Assembly: GCA_032059445.1 (NCBI GenBank) | Contig: DAMCAP010000006.1 | Location: 46,746-110,745, forward strand | DNA length: 64,000 nt | Direction: 5' to 3' | Source: DAMCAP01 sp032059445 | GTDB lineage: Bacteria > Bacillota > Clostridia > Oscillospirales > Ruminococcaceae | In this document: positions 44,673-52,944 of the stretch, in pieces | Position numbering within the stretch: position 1 is the first letter of the stretch | Layout: the number at the start of each line of letters is the position of its first letter | Made by a program: the position numbers and the translations under genes | Notes under the pieces: model-generated | Told to the model about the DNA's origin: nothing | The model's input: only the letters and a program-made list of their open reading frames with translations | Databases searched by the model: none

Positions 44673-44729
44673 GAGAGATAATACCCACAAATCCATTAAG
44701 CCCAGATAGTCTTTATTGAACACAAACTA

Positions 44730-44766
44730 AAGAACCCGAGGCTCTGTTGCAGAGCCTCGGGTTCTT
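44730..44766. terminator. Strong bidirectional terminator
   Basis: A perfect 17-bp stem AAGAACCCGAGGCTCTG / CAGAGCCTCGGGTTCTT with a 3-base loop, between the flavoprotein gene and the convergent Crp/Fnr gene. Confidence 0.85.
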
Positions 44767-44774
44767 AGCGGATA

Positions 44775-45413
44775 CTATGAATATATTATAATTCTCCTGT
44801 TTGCAACCTCAATCAAGCCTTCATCTTTCATACGCTTTAGCTCTCGAAAAAGAGAAGGTCGCTGCACGCCAAGATAGTCTGCCAGCTGTTTTTTGGTCAC
44901 GGGTAGCAACACAGACTTTGATTTTTGCTGTACGGTCAGCAAAAGTAAATAGTCCATTAGATTTTCCCGCAGGGATTTCTGGGTATACATTGCTATTTTT
45001 TGATTCATGCCTTGCGCATTCATTGAAAGAGATTGTACGAATTGCATGACGAAGCCGTACTCTTTTAACAGCTCCTCCACGCCCGATTTTGATATATGTA
45101 GGAGCACACTATCAGAAGTACAGTAGATGTTCATAGGGTATCGATTTTGCTTGCCAAATAGCAGGTTGGCTCCAATCAAGCTATCGGGCTCAAAGTTAAA
45201 TACAACAGACTCTGAGCCATTTGATGCAAGGCTATAGGCTACCAGCTTGCCGGAGCACACCACATCCATCGTGGAGCACTCCGCATTTTGTTGATGCACG
45301 GTTGCTCCCTTATGATAACTTCTTTTATATAGGTGCTTTTGCTGTATTAGTTTCTCCAAGACGGTATGGTCTAAATCACGCAAAAGCGGCAAGCACATTA
45401 ACTCTTCCAGCAT
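44775..45413 (-). CDS. Crp/Fnr family transcriptional regulator
   Basis: 212 residues. An N-terminal cyclic-nucleotide-binding-like beta-barrel (HKGATVHQQNAECSTMDVVC, DSLIGANLLFG) is joined through a long helix to a winged helix-turn-helix (LPVTKKQLADYLGVQRPSLFREL at about 165-188). No N-terminal four-cysteine cluster typical of FNR is present, so it is not an obvious iron-sulfur oxygen sensor. It is divergent from the cupin-permease operon, with AT-rich partial palindromes between the starts, so it most likely regulates that operon. Confidence 0.9.
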   Translation of the reverse strand: MLEELMCLPLLRDLDHTVLEKLIQQKHLYKRSYHKGATVHQQNAECSTMDVVCSGKLVAYSLASNGSESVVFNFEPDSLIGANLLFGKQNRYPMNIYCTSDSVLLHISKSGVEELLKEYGFVMQFVQSLSMNAQGMNQKIAMYTQKSLRENLMDYLLLLTVQQKSKSVLLPVTKKQLADYLGVQRPSLFRELKRMKDEGLIEVANRRIIIYS

Positions 45414-45519
45414 ATAATCCCCCCTTACCTTATTATACAGAAACGAAACCTAGGTGTCTATTATATAGTATGCCGCAGCCCTATAATACTTATATAATAT
45501 TGCATAGGAGGTTACCGAG

Positions 45520-45834
45520 ATGATTGAGCAGGTGTTTCAGATGGCACAAGATGAGCAGCATACCATTGAAAAGGTGATTGCAGATGAAAATGTGCATATT
45601 AATCACATGATTTTGCAAAAGGGTGGGGGCTTGCCAGAGCATTTTTCTAACTCTAATGTGTATATGCTGGTGCTTAAAGGCTTACTTTCAATTGGCTTAG
45701 ATCAGCAGGAGATCCACGAGTATCCATCGGGCACAGTTTTAAAGATCCCAAAGGGACTCAAAATGAATGTCAAGAATTTGGATGATCACACCTTGGAGCT
45801 GATTGTTGTAAAATCACCTGCTCCGAGGATATAG
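45520..45834 (+). CDS. Cupin-domain protein
   Basis: 104 residues from the ATG at 45520, behind AGGAGGT. Cupin strands and motif are seen: HMILQKGGGLPEHFSNSNVY near residue 33 (motif 1 lacks one of the usual His residues) and YPSGTVLKIPKGLKMNV near residue 72 (motif 2). With incomplete metal ligands, it may bind a small ligand rather than catalyse. It is the first gene of a three-gene operon with a split permease and is divergent from the Crp/Fnr regulator, so it may sense or buffer the transported compound. Confidence 0.82.
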   Translation: MIEQVFQMAQDEQHTIEKVIADENVHINHMILQKGGGLPEHFSNSNVYMLVLKGLLSIGLDQQEIHEYPSGTVLKIPKGLKMNVKNLDDHTLELIVVKSPAPRI

Positions 45835-45855
45835 GCAGATCTGGGAGGGTATGTG

Positions 45856-46338
45856 ATGGATATTTTTACCTTAGCTATGTGGGTCGGCACCTTACTATTT
45901 TTATGGGTTTCTTTTATGAAAGACAAGGCTAGAACAAAACACGCACTTAAAACTGCATTTGCAATGGGGCGGGGGATGCTTATAAGCATTCTCTCTATTA
46001 TATTTGCTATCGGGCTGTTGCTGACTGCCCTGCCGCCTACTAAGATCGCCGGATTTGTGAGCAACCAGTCTATCCTACTGGCGACGTTTTTGGCAGCACT
46101 CTTTGGCACGGTTACCTTGGTACCAGCATTTATCGCATTCCCCTTGGTAGGGACACTTGTGGGAGCAGGCGTCAGCATAGTACCTTCAGTGGCCTTTTTA
46201 ACAACTTTAACGATGGTAGGTGCAGTTACCTTCCCGCTAGAAAAGAAAGAGTTTGGTACCAAGTTTACCGTAATCCGAAATAGCCTTAGCTTTATTTTTG
46301 CCATTGCTATTGCACTGATTATGGGGGTGATGATATGA
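45856..46338 (+). CDS. Permease half-protein, DUF318/ArsP-like N-terminal part
   Basis: 160 residues from the ATG at 45856 (GGGAGGG upstream). About four helices: DIFTLAMWVGTLLFLWVS, MLISILSIIFAIGLLLTAL, ATFLAALFGTVTLVPAFIAF and IRNSLSFIFAIAIALIMGV. It fits half of a permease of the PF03773 (DUF318/ArsP) type, whose full-length members have about eight helices. It overlaps the next gene, which supplies the other half, by four bases (ATGA), so the two probably form one transporter. Substrate unknown; ArsP exports organoarsenicals, but that cannot be assumed here. Confidence 0.72.
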   Translation: MDIFTLAMWVGTLLFLWVSFMKDKARTKHALKTAFAMGRGMLISILSIIFAIGLLLTALPPTKIAGFVSNQSILLATFLAALFGTVTLVPAFIAFPLVGTLVGAGVSIVPSVAFLTTLTMVGAVTFPLEKKEFGTKFTVIRNSLSFIFAIAIALIMGVMI

Positions 46339-47051
46339 CAATCGTAAAAAAGGCGAAAGAAAATCTATTTTTGGTTTTGATTATCTTGGTATATCTATTG
46401 CTATTTGTGTTTGAGCCATCGATGGCAGTTGAGTCGATAAAAAACAGTGGATATTACATAAAAGAAATGCTAATGATCATGCCGGTCATCTTCGTCTTAA
46501 CCGCACTACTGGATATGTGGGTACCTAGAGAAAAAATCCTGCGATATTTGGGGAAGGATGCTGGGGTCAGGGGGATCTTTCTTTCCTTTGTAGTTGGTAG
46601 TATTTCTGCAGGGCCGATTTATGCGGCATTCCCTATGTGCGTAATGCTCCACAAAAAAGGAGCTTCTATCCGAAACATTGTGATCATCCTAAGCTCATGG
46701 GCAGTTATTAAGGTGCCTATGCTGCTCAATGAGGCAAAATTTCTAGGAGTAAAATTCATGGCGATCCGATGGATGCTTACTGTGATCGCCATTGTTATTT
46801 TCTCGTGGATTTCAGCGAAACTTATTAAGGACGAAGACCTCCCAGTGGAGGCGCCAACTCAATCGGGGCTGCATATCAACCAAGATGCTTGTATGGGCTG
46901 CACGCTCTGTGTAAAAAGCTCCCCTGCATTATTTGAGATGCGCGGGAAAAAAGCTGCGATCAAACCATATAAGCTCGATGAAATTGACTTTGAGGCTCTT
47001 CAAAATACAATAGAATCCTGCCCGGTTGGTGCAATCCAGTATACGAAATAA
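46335..47051 (+). CDS. Permease half-protein fused to a single-cluster ferredoxin domain
   Basis: 238 residues. Residues 1-165 contain about four or five helices including SFVVGSISAGPIYAAFPMCV, the conserved G-P-x-Y-A-A-F-P of DUF318-type permeases. Residues about 175-238 form a [4Fe-4S] ferredoxin: INQDACMGCTLCVKSSPALF, then ESCPVGAI, with four cysteines C-x2-C-x2-C...C-P. Such a fused ferredoxin on the cytoplasmic end of a permease is unusual and suggests redox control or electron delivery. It ends in a terminator. The partner half is encoded immediately upstream. Confidence 0.8.
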   Translation: MTIVKKAKENLFLVLIILVYLLLFVFEPSMAVESIKNSGYYIKEMLMIMPVIFVLTALLDMWVPREKILRYLGKDAGVRGIFLSFVVGSISAGPIYAAFPMCVMLHKKGASIRNIVIILSSWAVIKVPMLLNEAKFLGVKFMAIRWMLTVIAIVIFSWISAKLIKDEDLPVEAPTQSGLHINQDACMGCTLCVKSSPALFEMRGKKAAIKPYKLDEIDFEALQNTIESCPVGAIQYTK

Positions 47052-47054
47052 TTT

Positions 47055-47092
47055 AAGAGGCTGTGCCGTGGTAATGGTGCGGCCTCTTTTTA
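47055..47092 (+). terminator. Terminator of the cupin-permease operon
   Basis: AAGAGGC (47055-47061) pairs with GCCTCTT (47082-47088) with an imperfect inner stem, followed by TTTTAT. The following stretch to 47421 shows no supported gene; a possible extended -10 (TGTGTAAAAT) lies near 47200. Confidence 0.7.
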
Positions 47093-47421
47093 TGTTATAG
47101 ATTTTCTCTATAACATACCGATACTTATAGGTTATTTCAATTTTACATTTACGATGCATTGTGCTATATTGACTAAAGATGTGATCTAAATTCTGTGTAA
47201 AATAAGGGAAAATACAGGAAGTATGATCTTTCGCTATGCCATGGGCGGTCGTTTTTAGGGTGGGAAATATCTTTGCTAAATTGGAGATTCAGACATCCTG
47301 CTTTCTCAATGAGCGTATCAACAAAACCTATAATAAGCTCTTTACTCGCAGTGGTTTGTAGGGGTATGCTTGACTACATAGGATACTAATAAAAACTATC
47401 AAAGCAAGGAGGTTATTATGT

Positions 47422-48039
47422 ATGATAATTGACTTTCATATGCACGAAAGAACGTTTTCTCCTGATAGCCATATGAACTTAAAAGAGATGATATTTGAAG
47501 CAAAAAGAAAAGGCTTGGATGGCATCTGTATAACAGATCATGATGAATATGGGCTAGCAGAATATGCTGCAAAGCTATCTGAAATCGAAAATTTCCCAAT
47601 CTTTGTTGGTGTAGAATATCTCTCTATCGAGGGGGATATTGTTGCGTTTGGGATTCATGACTTGCCCAAAAAGCACTTACCTGCACAAGAATTTATCGAT
47701 TGGGTAAATGAAAGAGGTGGTGTCTGTATTGCGGCACATCCTTTTAGAAGCAATAGCAGAGGTCTTGAAGAAAATTTGCTTACAGTCAAAGGACTAATTG
47801 GAATAGAAGTATTAAATGGTAGTGCATCCAATGGAGCCAATCAAAAGGCTATGGAGTATTGCAGCAAATTAGGGCTTCAACCGATTGGTGCTAGCGATTG
47901 CCATGATTTAATATCCTTAGGCCGATATGCGACACATGTACCGATGGATTGTAAAACAGTAGATGACCTTGTAAAAGCACTCAAGACAGTAAAGTGTGAG
48001 CCAGTTATCCTCAGCGGATATAAAAAGTATCCATTTTAA
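47422..48039 (+). CDS. PHP-domain metal-dependent phosphoesterase
   Basis: 205 residues. Metal ligands of the PHP fold appear in order: IIDFHMHERTFSPDSHM at the start (H-x-H), CITDHDEYG near 35 (T-D-H-D), GVEYLSIEGDI, GVCIAAHPFRS near 110 (H-P) and GASDCHD near 155 (D-x-H). The ATG at 47422 follows GGAGGTTATT. Family members hydrolyse phosphate esters. It lies directly upstream of an AfuABC/FbpABC-type importer, with 77 bases between, so it may process an imported phospho-compound (inference). Length is normal for the short form. Confidence 0.9.
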   Translation: MIIDFHMHERTFSPDSHMNLKEMIFEAKRKGLDGICITDHDEYGLAEYAAKLSEIENFPIFVGVEYLSIEGDIVAFGIHDLPKKHLPAQEFIDWVNERGGVCIAAHPFRSNSRGLEENLLTVKGLIGIEVLNGSASNGANQKAMEYCSKLGLQPIGASDCHDLISLGRYATHVPMDCKTVDDLVKALKTVKCEPVILSGYKKYPF

Positions 48040-48116
48040 AATACCCTGCAATGATCAATCCGTAAGTACGCTTAGTCGATTAGATTAAGCTGCAAAATAA
48101 AAAGGAGAACAATAAA

Positions 48117-49211
48117 ATGAAAAAGAGTATTGCTATTATGCTATCATTGGTTATGATGATGGCGCTTGTAGCATGTGGATCAAACAGCAGTGTAGCACCT
48201 TCAAATGAGGCCTCAAATGCACCGGAAAACGCACAGACAACTAGCGGAGCAACTGATGACAAGAAATTTGAAGGAGTTACGCTAAAGGCATTTGTTTCAT
48301 ATGGCAAAATTGAAAATGCATTTGCGGATTTCACCGCAAAGACCGGAATAAAGGTAGAGTTTACTCCTATGTCTACAGGCGCAGCATTGGCGAAGTTAAA
48401 TGCTGAAGAAGGAAAATCTGACGTGGATGTATGGCTTGGCGGTGGAGCAGATGCCTACATAGCAGCCAAGGAAAAGAACTATCTATACTCTTACGCTCCT
48501 AAGGGTGCTAGTGATATCGATGACATGTATAAGGATAAAGACGGTTGCTGGACAGCCGTATCGTTTCAGACAGCAGGAATTATCGTTAACAACCAAGTGC
48601 TGGAAAAGCTAAAGCTGCCTGTACCAAAATCATGGTCAGATTTGACCAATCCAATTTATAAGGGCGAGATCATTTTCGCTAACCCAGCAATCTCGGGAAC
48701 AGCATATTCTATGCTAGAAACCATGTACCAAAACTGGGGCGAAGAAAAAACCTATGATTATCTAAAGAAGCTAAATGAGAATGTCGCTTACTATACCGAA
48801 GGCGGCGGAGAGCCCTCAAAGAAAGTATCAGCAGGGGAATTTGCAATAGGATTTGTACCAGTTACTGGCGAGTATTATGAGCTGCAAAAGGAAAACCCAG
48901 TATCAATCATTATACCCGAAGACCTATTCCCATGGATTTCTTCTCCAGTCGCAATTTTTAACAACTCTAAAAACATTGAAGCTGCAAAGGTATTTGCTGA
49001 TTATTTCACCTCTAAAGAAGGTGGAGACGCTCTGCAAAAAGCAGAAGTACGTATCATGGCTAGAGATGACGTCGAAATGCCAGAAATCATGAAAAATGCT
49101 TCAAAAGATAGTTTTGTACCTGTAGATGCATCCAAGATGGCTGAGAATCGCGATAAGGTGTTAGCCAAGTTCAGTGAAATAGCGGGAACAAAAGCTCCTG
49201 CGAAAAAATAG
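48117..49211 (+). CDS. ABC transporter substrate-binding lipoprotein, AfuA/FbpA type
   Basis: 364 residues. A lipoprotein signal (IAIMLSLVMMMALVAC, cysteine at about 20) and a Ser/Asn/Thr linker precede a type II binding protein (VEFTPMSTGAALAKL, DVWLGGGADAYIAAKE, SFQTAGIIVNN, KGEIIFANPAISGTAYSM). These match binding proteins of the ferric-iron, aminoethylphosphonate and sugar-phosphate group. The classical Tyr pair of FbpA (YNQ...YY) is not clear. The adjacent PHP phosphoesterase favours an organophosphate rather than iron (inference). AAAAAGGAGAAC is a strong start site. Confidence 0.88.
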   Translation: MKKSIAIMLSLVMMMALVACGSNSSVAPSNEASNAPENAQTTSGATDDKKFEGVTLKAFVSYGKIENAFADFTAKTGIKVEFTPMSTGAALAKLNAEEGKSDVDVWLGGGADAYIAAKEKNYLYSYAPKGASDIDDMYKDKDGCWTAVSFQTAGIIVNNQVLEKLKLPVPKSWSDLTNPIYKGEIIFANPAISGTAYSMLETMYQNWGEEKTYDYLKKLNENVAYYTEGGGEPSKKVSAGEFAIGFVPVTGEYYELQKENPVSIIIPEDLFPWISSPVAIFNNSKNIEAAKVFADYFTSKEGGDALQKAEVRIMARDDVEMPEIMKNASKDSFVPVDASKMAENRDKVLAKFSEIAGTKAPAKK

Positions 49212-49225
49212 CAAATGAAGTAAAA

Positions 49226-49259
49226 AGGTACCTATAGATAGAAATATTTATAGGTATCT
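49226..49259 (+). other. Intercistronic hairpin after the binding-protein gene
   Basis: AGGTACCTATA pairs with TATAGGTATCT (one G-U pair), with a few T after it. It probably gives partial termination, so that more binding protein than permease is made. Confidence 0.6.
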
Positions 49260-49286
49260 TTAATCTTATAAGGAAGGAAAGTAATT

Positions 49287-50969
49287 TTGAAGCAGCCGAC
49301 ATATCAAGGAAGCTCTTATAAAAAGCATAAAAAATTTGGAATCTTATCAAGGCCTTTTGAAAATATATATGAAACAATTTTAGTTATATCGATCTTAGTC
49401 TTCGTAGCATATCCCGTTATAGCAGTGCTACTAAAAAGTGTTGAAGGAGAAGGGGGGGCTATGCTTCAATACTATCGGATGCTATTGAATGAAGATATGT
49501 TTAATATCACTGTACAGAGTTTATTGCTAGCGATGGTATCTTCCGTGATTGGCACTGTGTTGGCATACATTTTATCACTCGGTATCTATGTATCGAGTGA
49601 GTGGATTAGAAATGCTATGAAAAAAGTCTTGCTGATCACAATAATATCTCCTCCCTTTGTTACATCTATCGCCATGATCTTGCTATTTGGTAGGCGTGGA
49701 TATATCACATATGATTTACTAAATCTCAATTGGAATATATACGGTTGGCAAGGGATTTTACTCATCCAAGTTCTAAGTACATTGTCTTTTGCAATGCTTA
49801 TCTTATCAAATAGCTTTGAGTCTATAGACGAAAAAGCAGTTGCTGCTTCTTTAGACTTAGGTGCAGCACCAATGCAGACACTAAAAAATATTATTATTCC
49901 CAACACCATGCCGGGAGTTTTATCTGTTTTATTTATCCTATTTACGATGAACTTTGCAGATTTTGGGACGCCCGTAATAATTGGTGGTAGATTCCAGACT
50001 TTAGCTACAGAGGCATACAATGCAGTGCTATCGACAGGCGACCTCAACATAGGCGCTGCGATGAGTGCTGTGATGGTTTTGCCCAGCATCTTGGCATTTA
50101 TATTTTATTCGCAAATGCTGAAGAAGGTGGGAGCACCGAGTGCTGGCGATAAGGGACTATCCACATTGACGATAGCTTTAAAAATCCCTAAGTATCTAAA
50201 AGTAATATTAGAGTTTTTCTTGATTTTATTTATCGCATTTAACCTGTTGAAATACAGTACCATTGTTTTATCCACCGTTACCAATAATGCTACCGGTACC
50301 CTGCGATTTACACTAGACAACTTTGCCAAACTTGAGCTGGTGTCAATCAAGGCGTTTGTCAGGAGCATTGCTTACTCGTTAATAGCTAGTATACTGGCTG
50401 TAATGATCGGCACTTCGTTGAGCTATTGTATATATCGCTTAAATAGGAGGAATCTAAAAAGCATAGAATTTATAGCGTCATTACCCTATATCATCCCCGG
50501 GACATTTTTTGGCTTAGGGTATTTGGTAGCTTTTAACCACAAACCCTTCATGTTAACCGGCTCTGCAGCAATTGTGATATTAAATTTAGCATTTCGGCAG
50601 ATTTCTGTTGCCAGCAAGAATGCTAACTCAATATACCCCAATATAGACGCAAGGCTTGAATCCGCAGGGAAAGACTTAGGGGCAAATAAATTTCAATTAT
50701 TGAAGACGATTATTATACCGATGTCGGTTCCAATCTTTGCTACGAGTTTTGCACAAATTTTCACTTCAAGTATGACTGCCTTTGGCTCGGTTATGTTTTT
50801 AGTAAGCCCAGGTAAACTGCTAGCGAGTACCGAAATGTTTAGGCAGATCAAAGGTGGGGGCAACGCCGTAGGCTCCATCCTAGCGGTTTTCATTATAATA
50901 ATTACCGGACTAGTCAATATACTCATGACAAGCATTCTAAAAAGATTGAGGGAAAATAAATGTTTTTAG
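49287..50969 (+). CDS. ABC transporter permease, fused double-domain (FbpB/AfuB type)
   Basis: 560 residues starting at TTG 49287 behind AAGGAAGGAAAG. Two BPD_transp_1 units are fused, about residues 60-265 and 350-550. Each carries an EAA-type loop: AASLDLGAAPMQTLKNIIIP and SAGKDLGANKFQLLKTIIIP. There are about twelve membrane helices. This fusion is typical of FbpB/ThiP/AfuB-like importers. It overlaps the ATPase gene by ten bases. With the binding protein and ATPase it forms a complete importer. Confidence 0.92.
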   Translation: MKQPTYQGSSYKKHKKFGILSRPFENIYETILVISILVFVAYPVIAVLLKSVEGEGGAMLQYYRMLLNEDMFNITVQSLLLAMVSSVIGTVLAYILSLGIYVSSEWIRNAMKKVLLITIISPPFVTSIAMILLFGRRGYITYDLLNLNWNIYGWQGILLIQVLSTLSFAMLILSNSFESIDEKAVAASLDLGAAPMQTLKNIIIPNTMPGVLSVLFILFTMNFADFGTPVIIGGRFQTLATEAYNAVLSTGDLNIGAAMSAVMVLPSILAFIFYSQMLKKVGAPSAGDKGLSTLTIALKIPKYLKVILEFFLILFIAFNLLKYSTIVLSTVTNNATGTLRFTLDNFAKLELVSIKAFVRSIAYSLIASILAVMIGTSLSYCIYRLNRRNLKSIEFIASLPYIIPGTFFGLGYLVAFNHKPFMLTGSAAIVILNLAFRQISVASKNANSIYPNIDARLESAGKDLGANKFQLLKTIIIPMSVPIFATSFAQIFTSSMTAFGSVMFLVSPGKLLASTEMFRQIKGGGNAVGSILAVFIIIITGLVNILMTSILKRLRENKCF

Positions 50970-51907
50970 AGATAAAAAATGTCACAAAAATGTTTGATCA
51001 AAAAAATGGTGTCAAAGAAGTAAGCTTAAGTGTTGAAAAAGGCGAATTCATCACACTATTAGGCCCTTCTGGTTGCGGAAAAACAACGCTGCTTAATCTG
51101 ATTGGCGGGTTTTTAACGGCAGATGCGGGGGAGATCATATTAGATGGTGAGCACATGGAGCAACTGCCTCCCGAAAAGAGAAACGTGTCAACTGTATTTC
51201 AAAATTATGCGCTTTTTTCTCATTACAGTGTATTAGATAATGTAGCATATGGGTTGAGATATTTTAGGAAGTTGGCCAAAAAAGAGGCTAGAAAGCTTGC
51301 ATATGATTATTTGAAGATGGTGGGACTCGAAGAGTATGCTGATTATAAAATAAGTCAGTTAAGTGGTGGTCAACAACAAAGAATTGCTTTAGCCCGTGGG
51401 CTTGCCACAAATCCGAAAGTCTTGCTATTAGACGAGCCTCTTTCTAACCTTGATGCAAATTTAAGGGTCCAAATGCGATATGAAATTAAGGAGCTACAAA
51501 GGAAGCACAACATTACCATGATCTTCGTTACTCACGATCAAGCAGAAGCTTTATCGATGAGTGATCGAATTGTTGTAATGGATAAGGGCTGCATATCTCA
51601 GGTCGGGACACCAAAAGAAATATACCTACAACCAGCAAATAAATACGTAGCTTCATTTGTAGGCAAAGCGAATTATAGTGAAGAAAATGATAAATGTTAT
51701 CTGTCTAGGCCAGAAGATATAAAGATTTTAAAATCTGCTGAGGGTGAGTTTACGATAATATCACTGATGTTTTTGGGATCCCATACCAATATTATTGTCG
51801 AAAAAGATCATAAGCATCTTGAAGTAAGCGTGTTAGGTACTGAAGCCAACGATCTGAAGATTAATGATCGGGTTAGTTTGCATGTTTTAAATAAAACGGA
51901 GATATGA
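50960..51907 (+). CDS. ABC transporter ATP-binding protein, FbpC/PotA type
   Basis: 315 residues. Walker A GPSGCGKTT (about 36), Q-loop VFQNYALF, signature LSGGQQQRIALARGLA, Walker B VLLLDEPLSNLD and switch His in VTHDQAEALSMSD are all present. The C-terminal region (about 235-315) is a short TOBE-like domain (SRPEDIKIL, EGEFTIISLMFLGSHTNI) as in importers of the CUT1/FbpC/PotA class. The gene overlaps the permease stop. The operon ends here; copy 4 of the dispersed repeat follows within 70 bases. Confidence 0.95.
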   Translation: MFLEIKNVTKMFDQKNGVKEVSLSVEKGEFITLLGPSGCGKTTLLNLIGGFLTADAGEIILDGEHMEQLPPEKRNVSTVFQNYALFSHYSVLDNVAYGLRYFRKLAKKEARKLAYDYLKMVGLEEYADYKISQLSGGQQQRIALARGLATNPKVLLLDEPLSNLDANLRVQMRYEIKELQRKHNITMIFVTHDQAEALSMSDRIVVMDKGCISQVGTPKEIYLQPANKYVASFVGKANYSEENDKCYLSRPEDIKILKSAEGEFTIISLMFLGSHTNIIVEKDHKHLEVSVLGTEANDLKINDRVSLHVLNKTEI

Positions 51908-51975
51908 AGGTGTAGATGAAGTGTGTTACCCTGAAATGTAATTATAAAATTGATGATATCTGTTTAATAAGTAAA

Positions 51976-52060
51976 GCAGAGCGATCGAGTACCTTTTGGG
52001 TATTTGATCGCTCTGCTTGCTGTGGGAGCCGTACTGCTTATTTCGCTGTACTATAGTCTT
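51976..52060. repeat. Dispersed hairpin repeat, copy 4
   Basis: Core at 51976-52016 with arms GCAGAGCGATC and GATCGCTCTGC. The outermost pair changed from A-T to G-C together, a compensated change, and the loop lost one T. The tail (CTTGCTGTGGG ... TATTTCGCTG ... CTATAGTCTTTG) is a diverged form of the copy 2 and 3 tails. It lies between the importer and the second LytTR operon. Nothing else is seen in 52061-52209 besides a likely -10 (TGATAAAAT) near 52172. Confidence 0.85.
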
Positions 52061-52209
52061 TGCTTATCGTGATGCCTTTAGTTTGTCCTACCTTTCTTTC
52101 GAAGGCTCAATCTTCTAAGAATTACAATCCACAATTATGTACTTTTTATAGACACAAATCACCAAATTGTGATAAAATATTCCCATACAGTTTGAACAGA
52201 GGTGACACC

Positions 52210-52944
52210 GTGCTAAAAATAGCCATCTGCGACGATCAATCACAGGAGCTTGAAGTACTCAATGCCTATCTAAATGCATATTTTACAGTGCATCCGTTAG
52301 AGGTAGAAGTTCAGAAATTTACCCACCCCGATACATTGCTCTCTGCTATAGAAAACGATTGCTATCATATCTACCTACTGGATATCGTTATGCCTATGGT
52401 AAATGGCTTAGAGCTGGGGCGTGAAATTCGCCGCATGGATCGCAAGGCGCAGATTATTTATACCACTACCGAGCCACAGTTTGCTTTACAGGCTTATACT
52501 GCAAATCCCATCAATTATTTGCTAAAGCCGATCGAAAAAGACAAGCTGTATGACACCCTGACACTGGCTATCTCAAAAATTGACTTCGCTGAGGAAGCCA
52601 CGATTTCGGTAAAAACCGCAGACAGCCTGCGTGTGATCAATTTGTCGGATATTTTGTGCTGTGAATACCGCAGTCACGCTATCTTGTTTACGCTAAAAAA
52701 TGGTGAGGAAGTTTTAAGCCGCACCATTCGAGAAAGTTTTACGGAATATAGCCTGCCCCTCCTAAATGATCGAAACTTTGTGCAATGCCACACCGCATAT
52801 GTCATCCATATGCGATATGTAGAACGCTTTGCAAAGGATAGCTTTACCCTAAAGGGCGGTAAAATAGTCCCGATTTCTGTAAGGCAATATGCGACGGTAA
52901 GGGATACATATATGGACTACCTTATGGCAAAAGGGGTGCACTGA
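52210..52944 (+). CDS. LytTR-family response regulator (second system)
   Basis: 244 residues from GTG 52210 behind GAGGTGACACC; longer in-frame starts would read through the promoter. Receiver: DD in IAICDDQ, phospho-acceptor in YLLDIVMPMVNGLELG, T in IYTTTEP and K in YLLKPI. LytTR domain: SLRVINLSDILCCEYRSHAI, RNFVQCHTAYVIHMRYVERF, then IVPISVRQYATVRD. The organisation is the same as the regulator at 28563-29309 but the protein is diverged, so it is a paralogue with its own target. It overlaps the kinase start by one base (TGATG). Confidence 0.94.
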   Translation: MLKIAICDDQSQELEVLNAYLNAYFTVHPLEVEVQKFTHPDTLLSAIENDCYHIYLLDIVMPMVNGLELGREIRRMDRKAQIIYTTTEPQFALQAYTANPINYLLKPIEKDKLYDTLTLAISKIDFAEEATISVKTADSLRVINLSDILCCEYRSHAILFTLKNGEEVLSRTIRESFTEYSLPLLNDRNFVQCHTAYVIHMRYVERFAKDSFTLKGGKIVPISVRQYATVRDTYMDYLMAKGVH

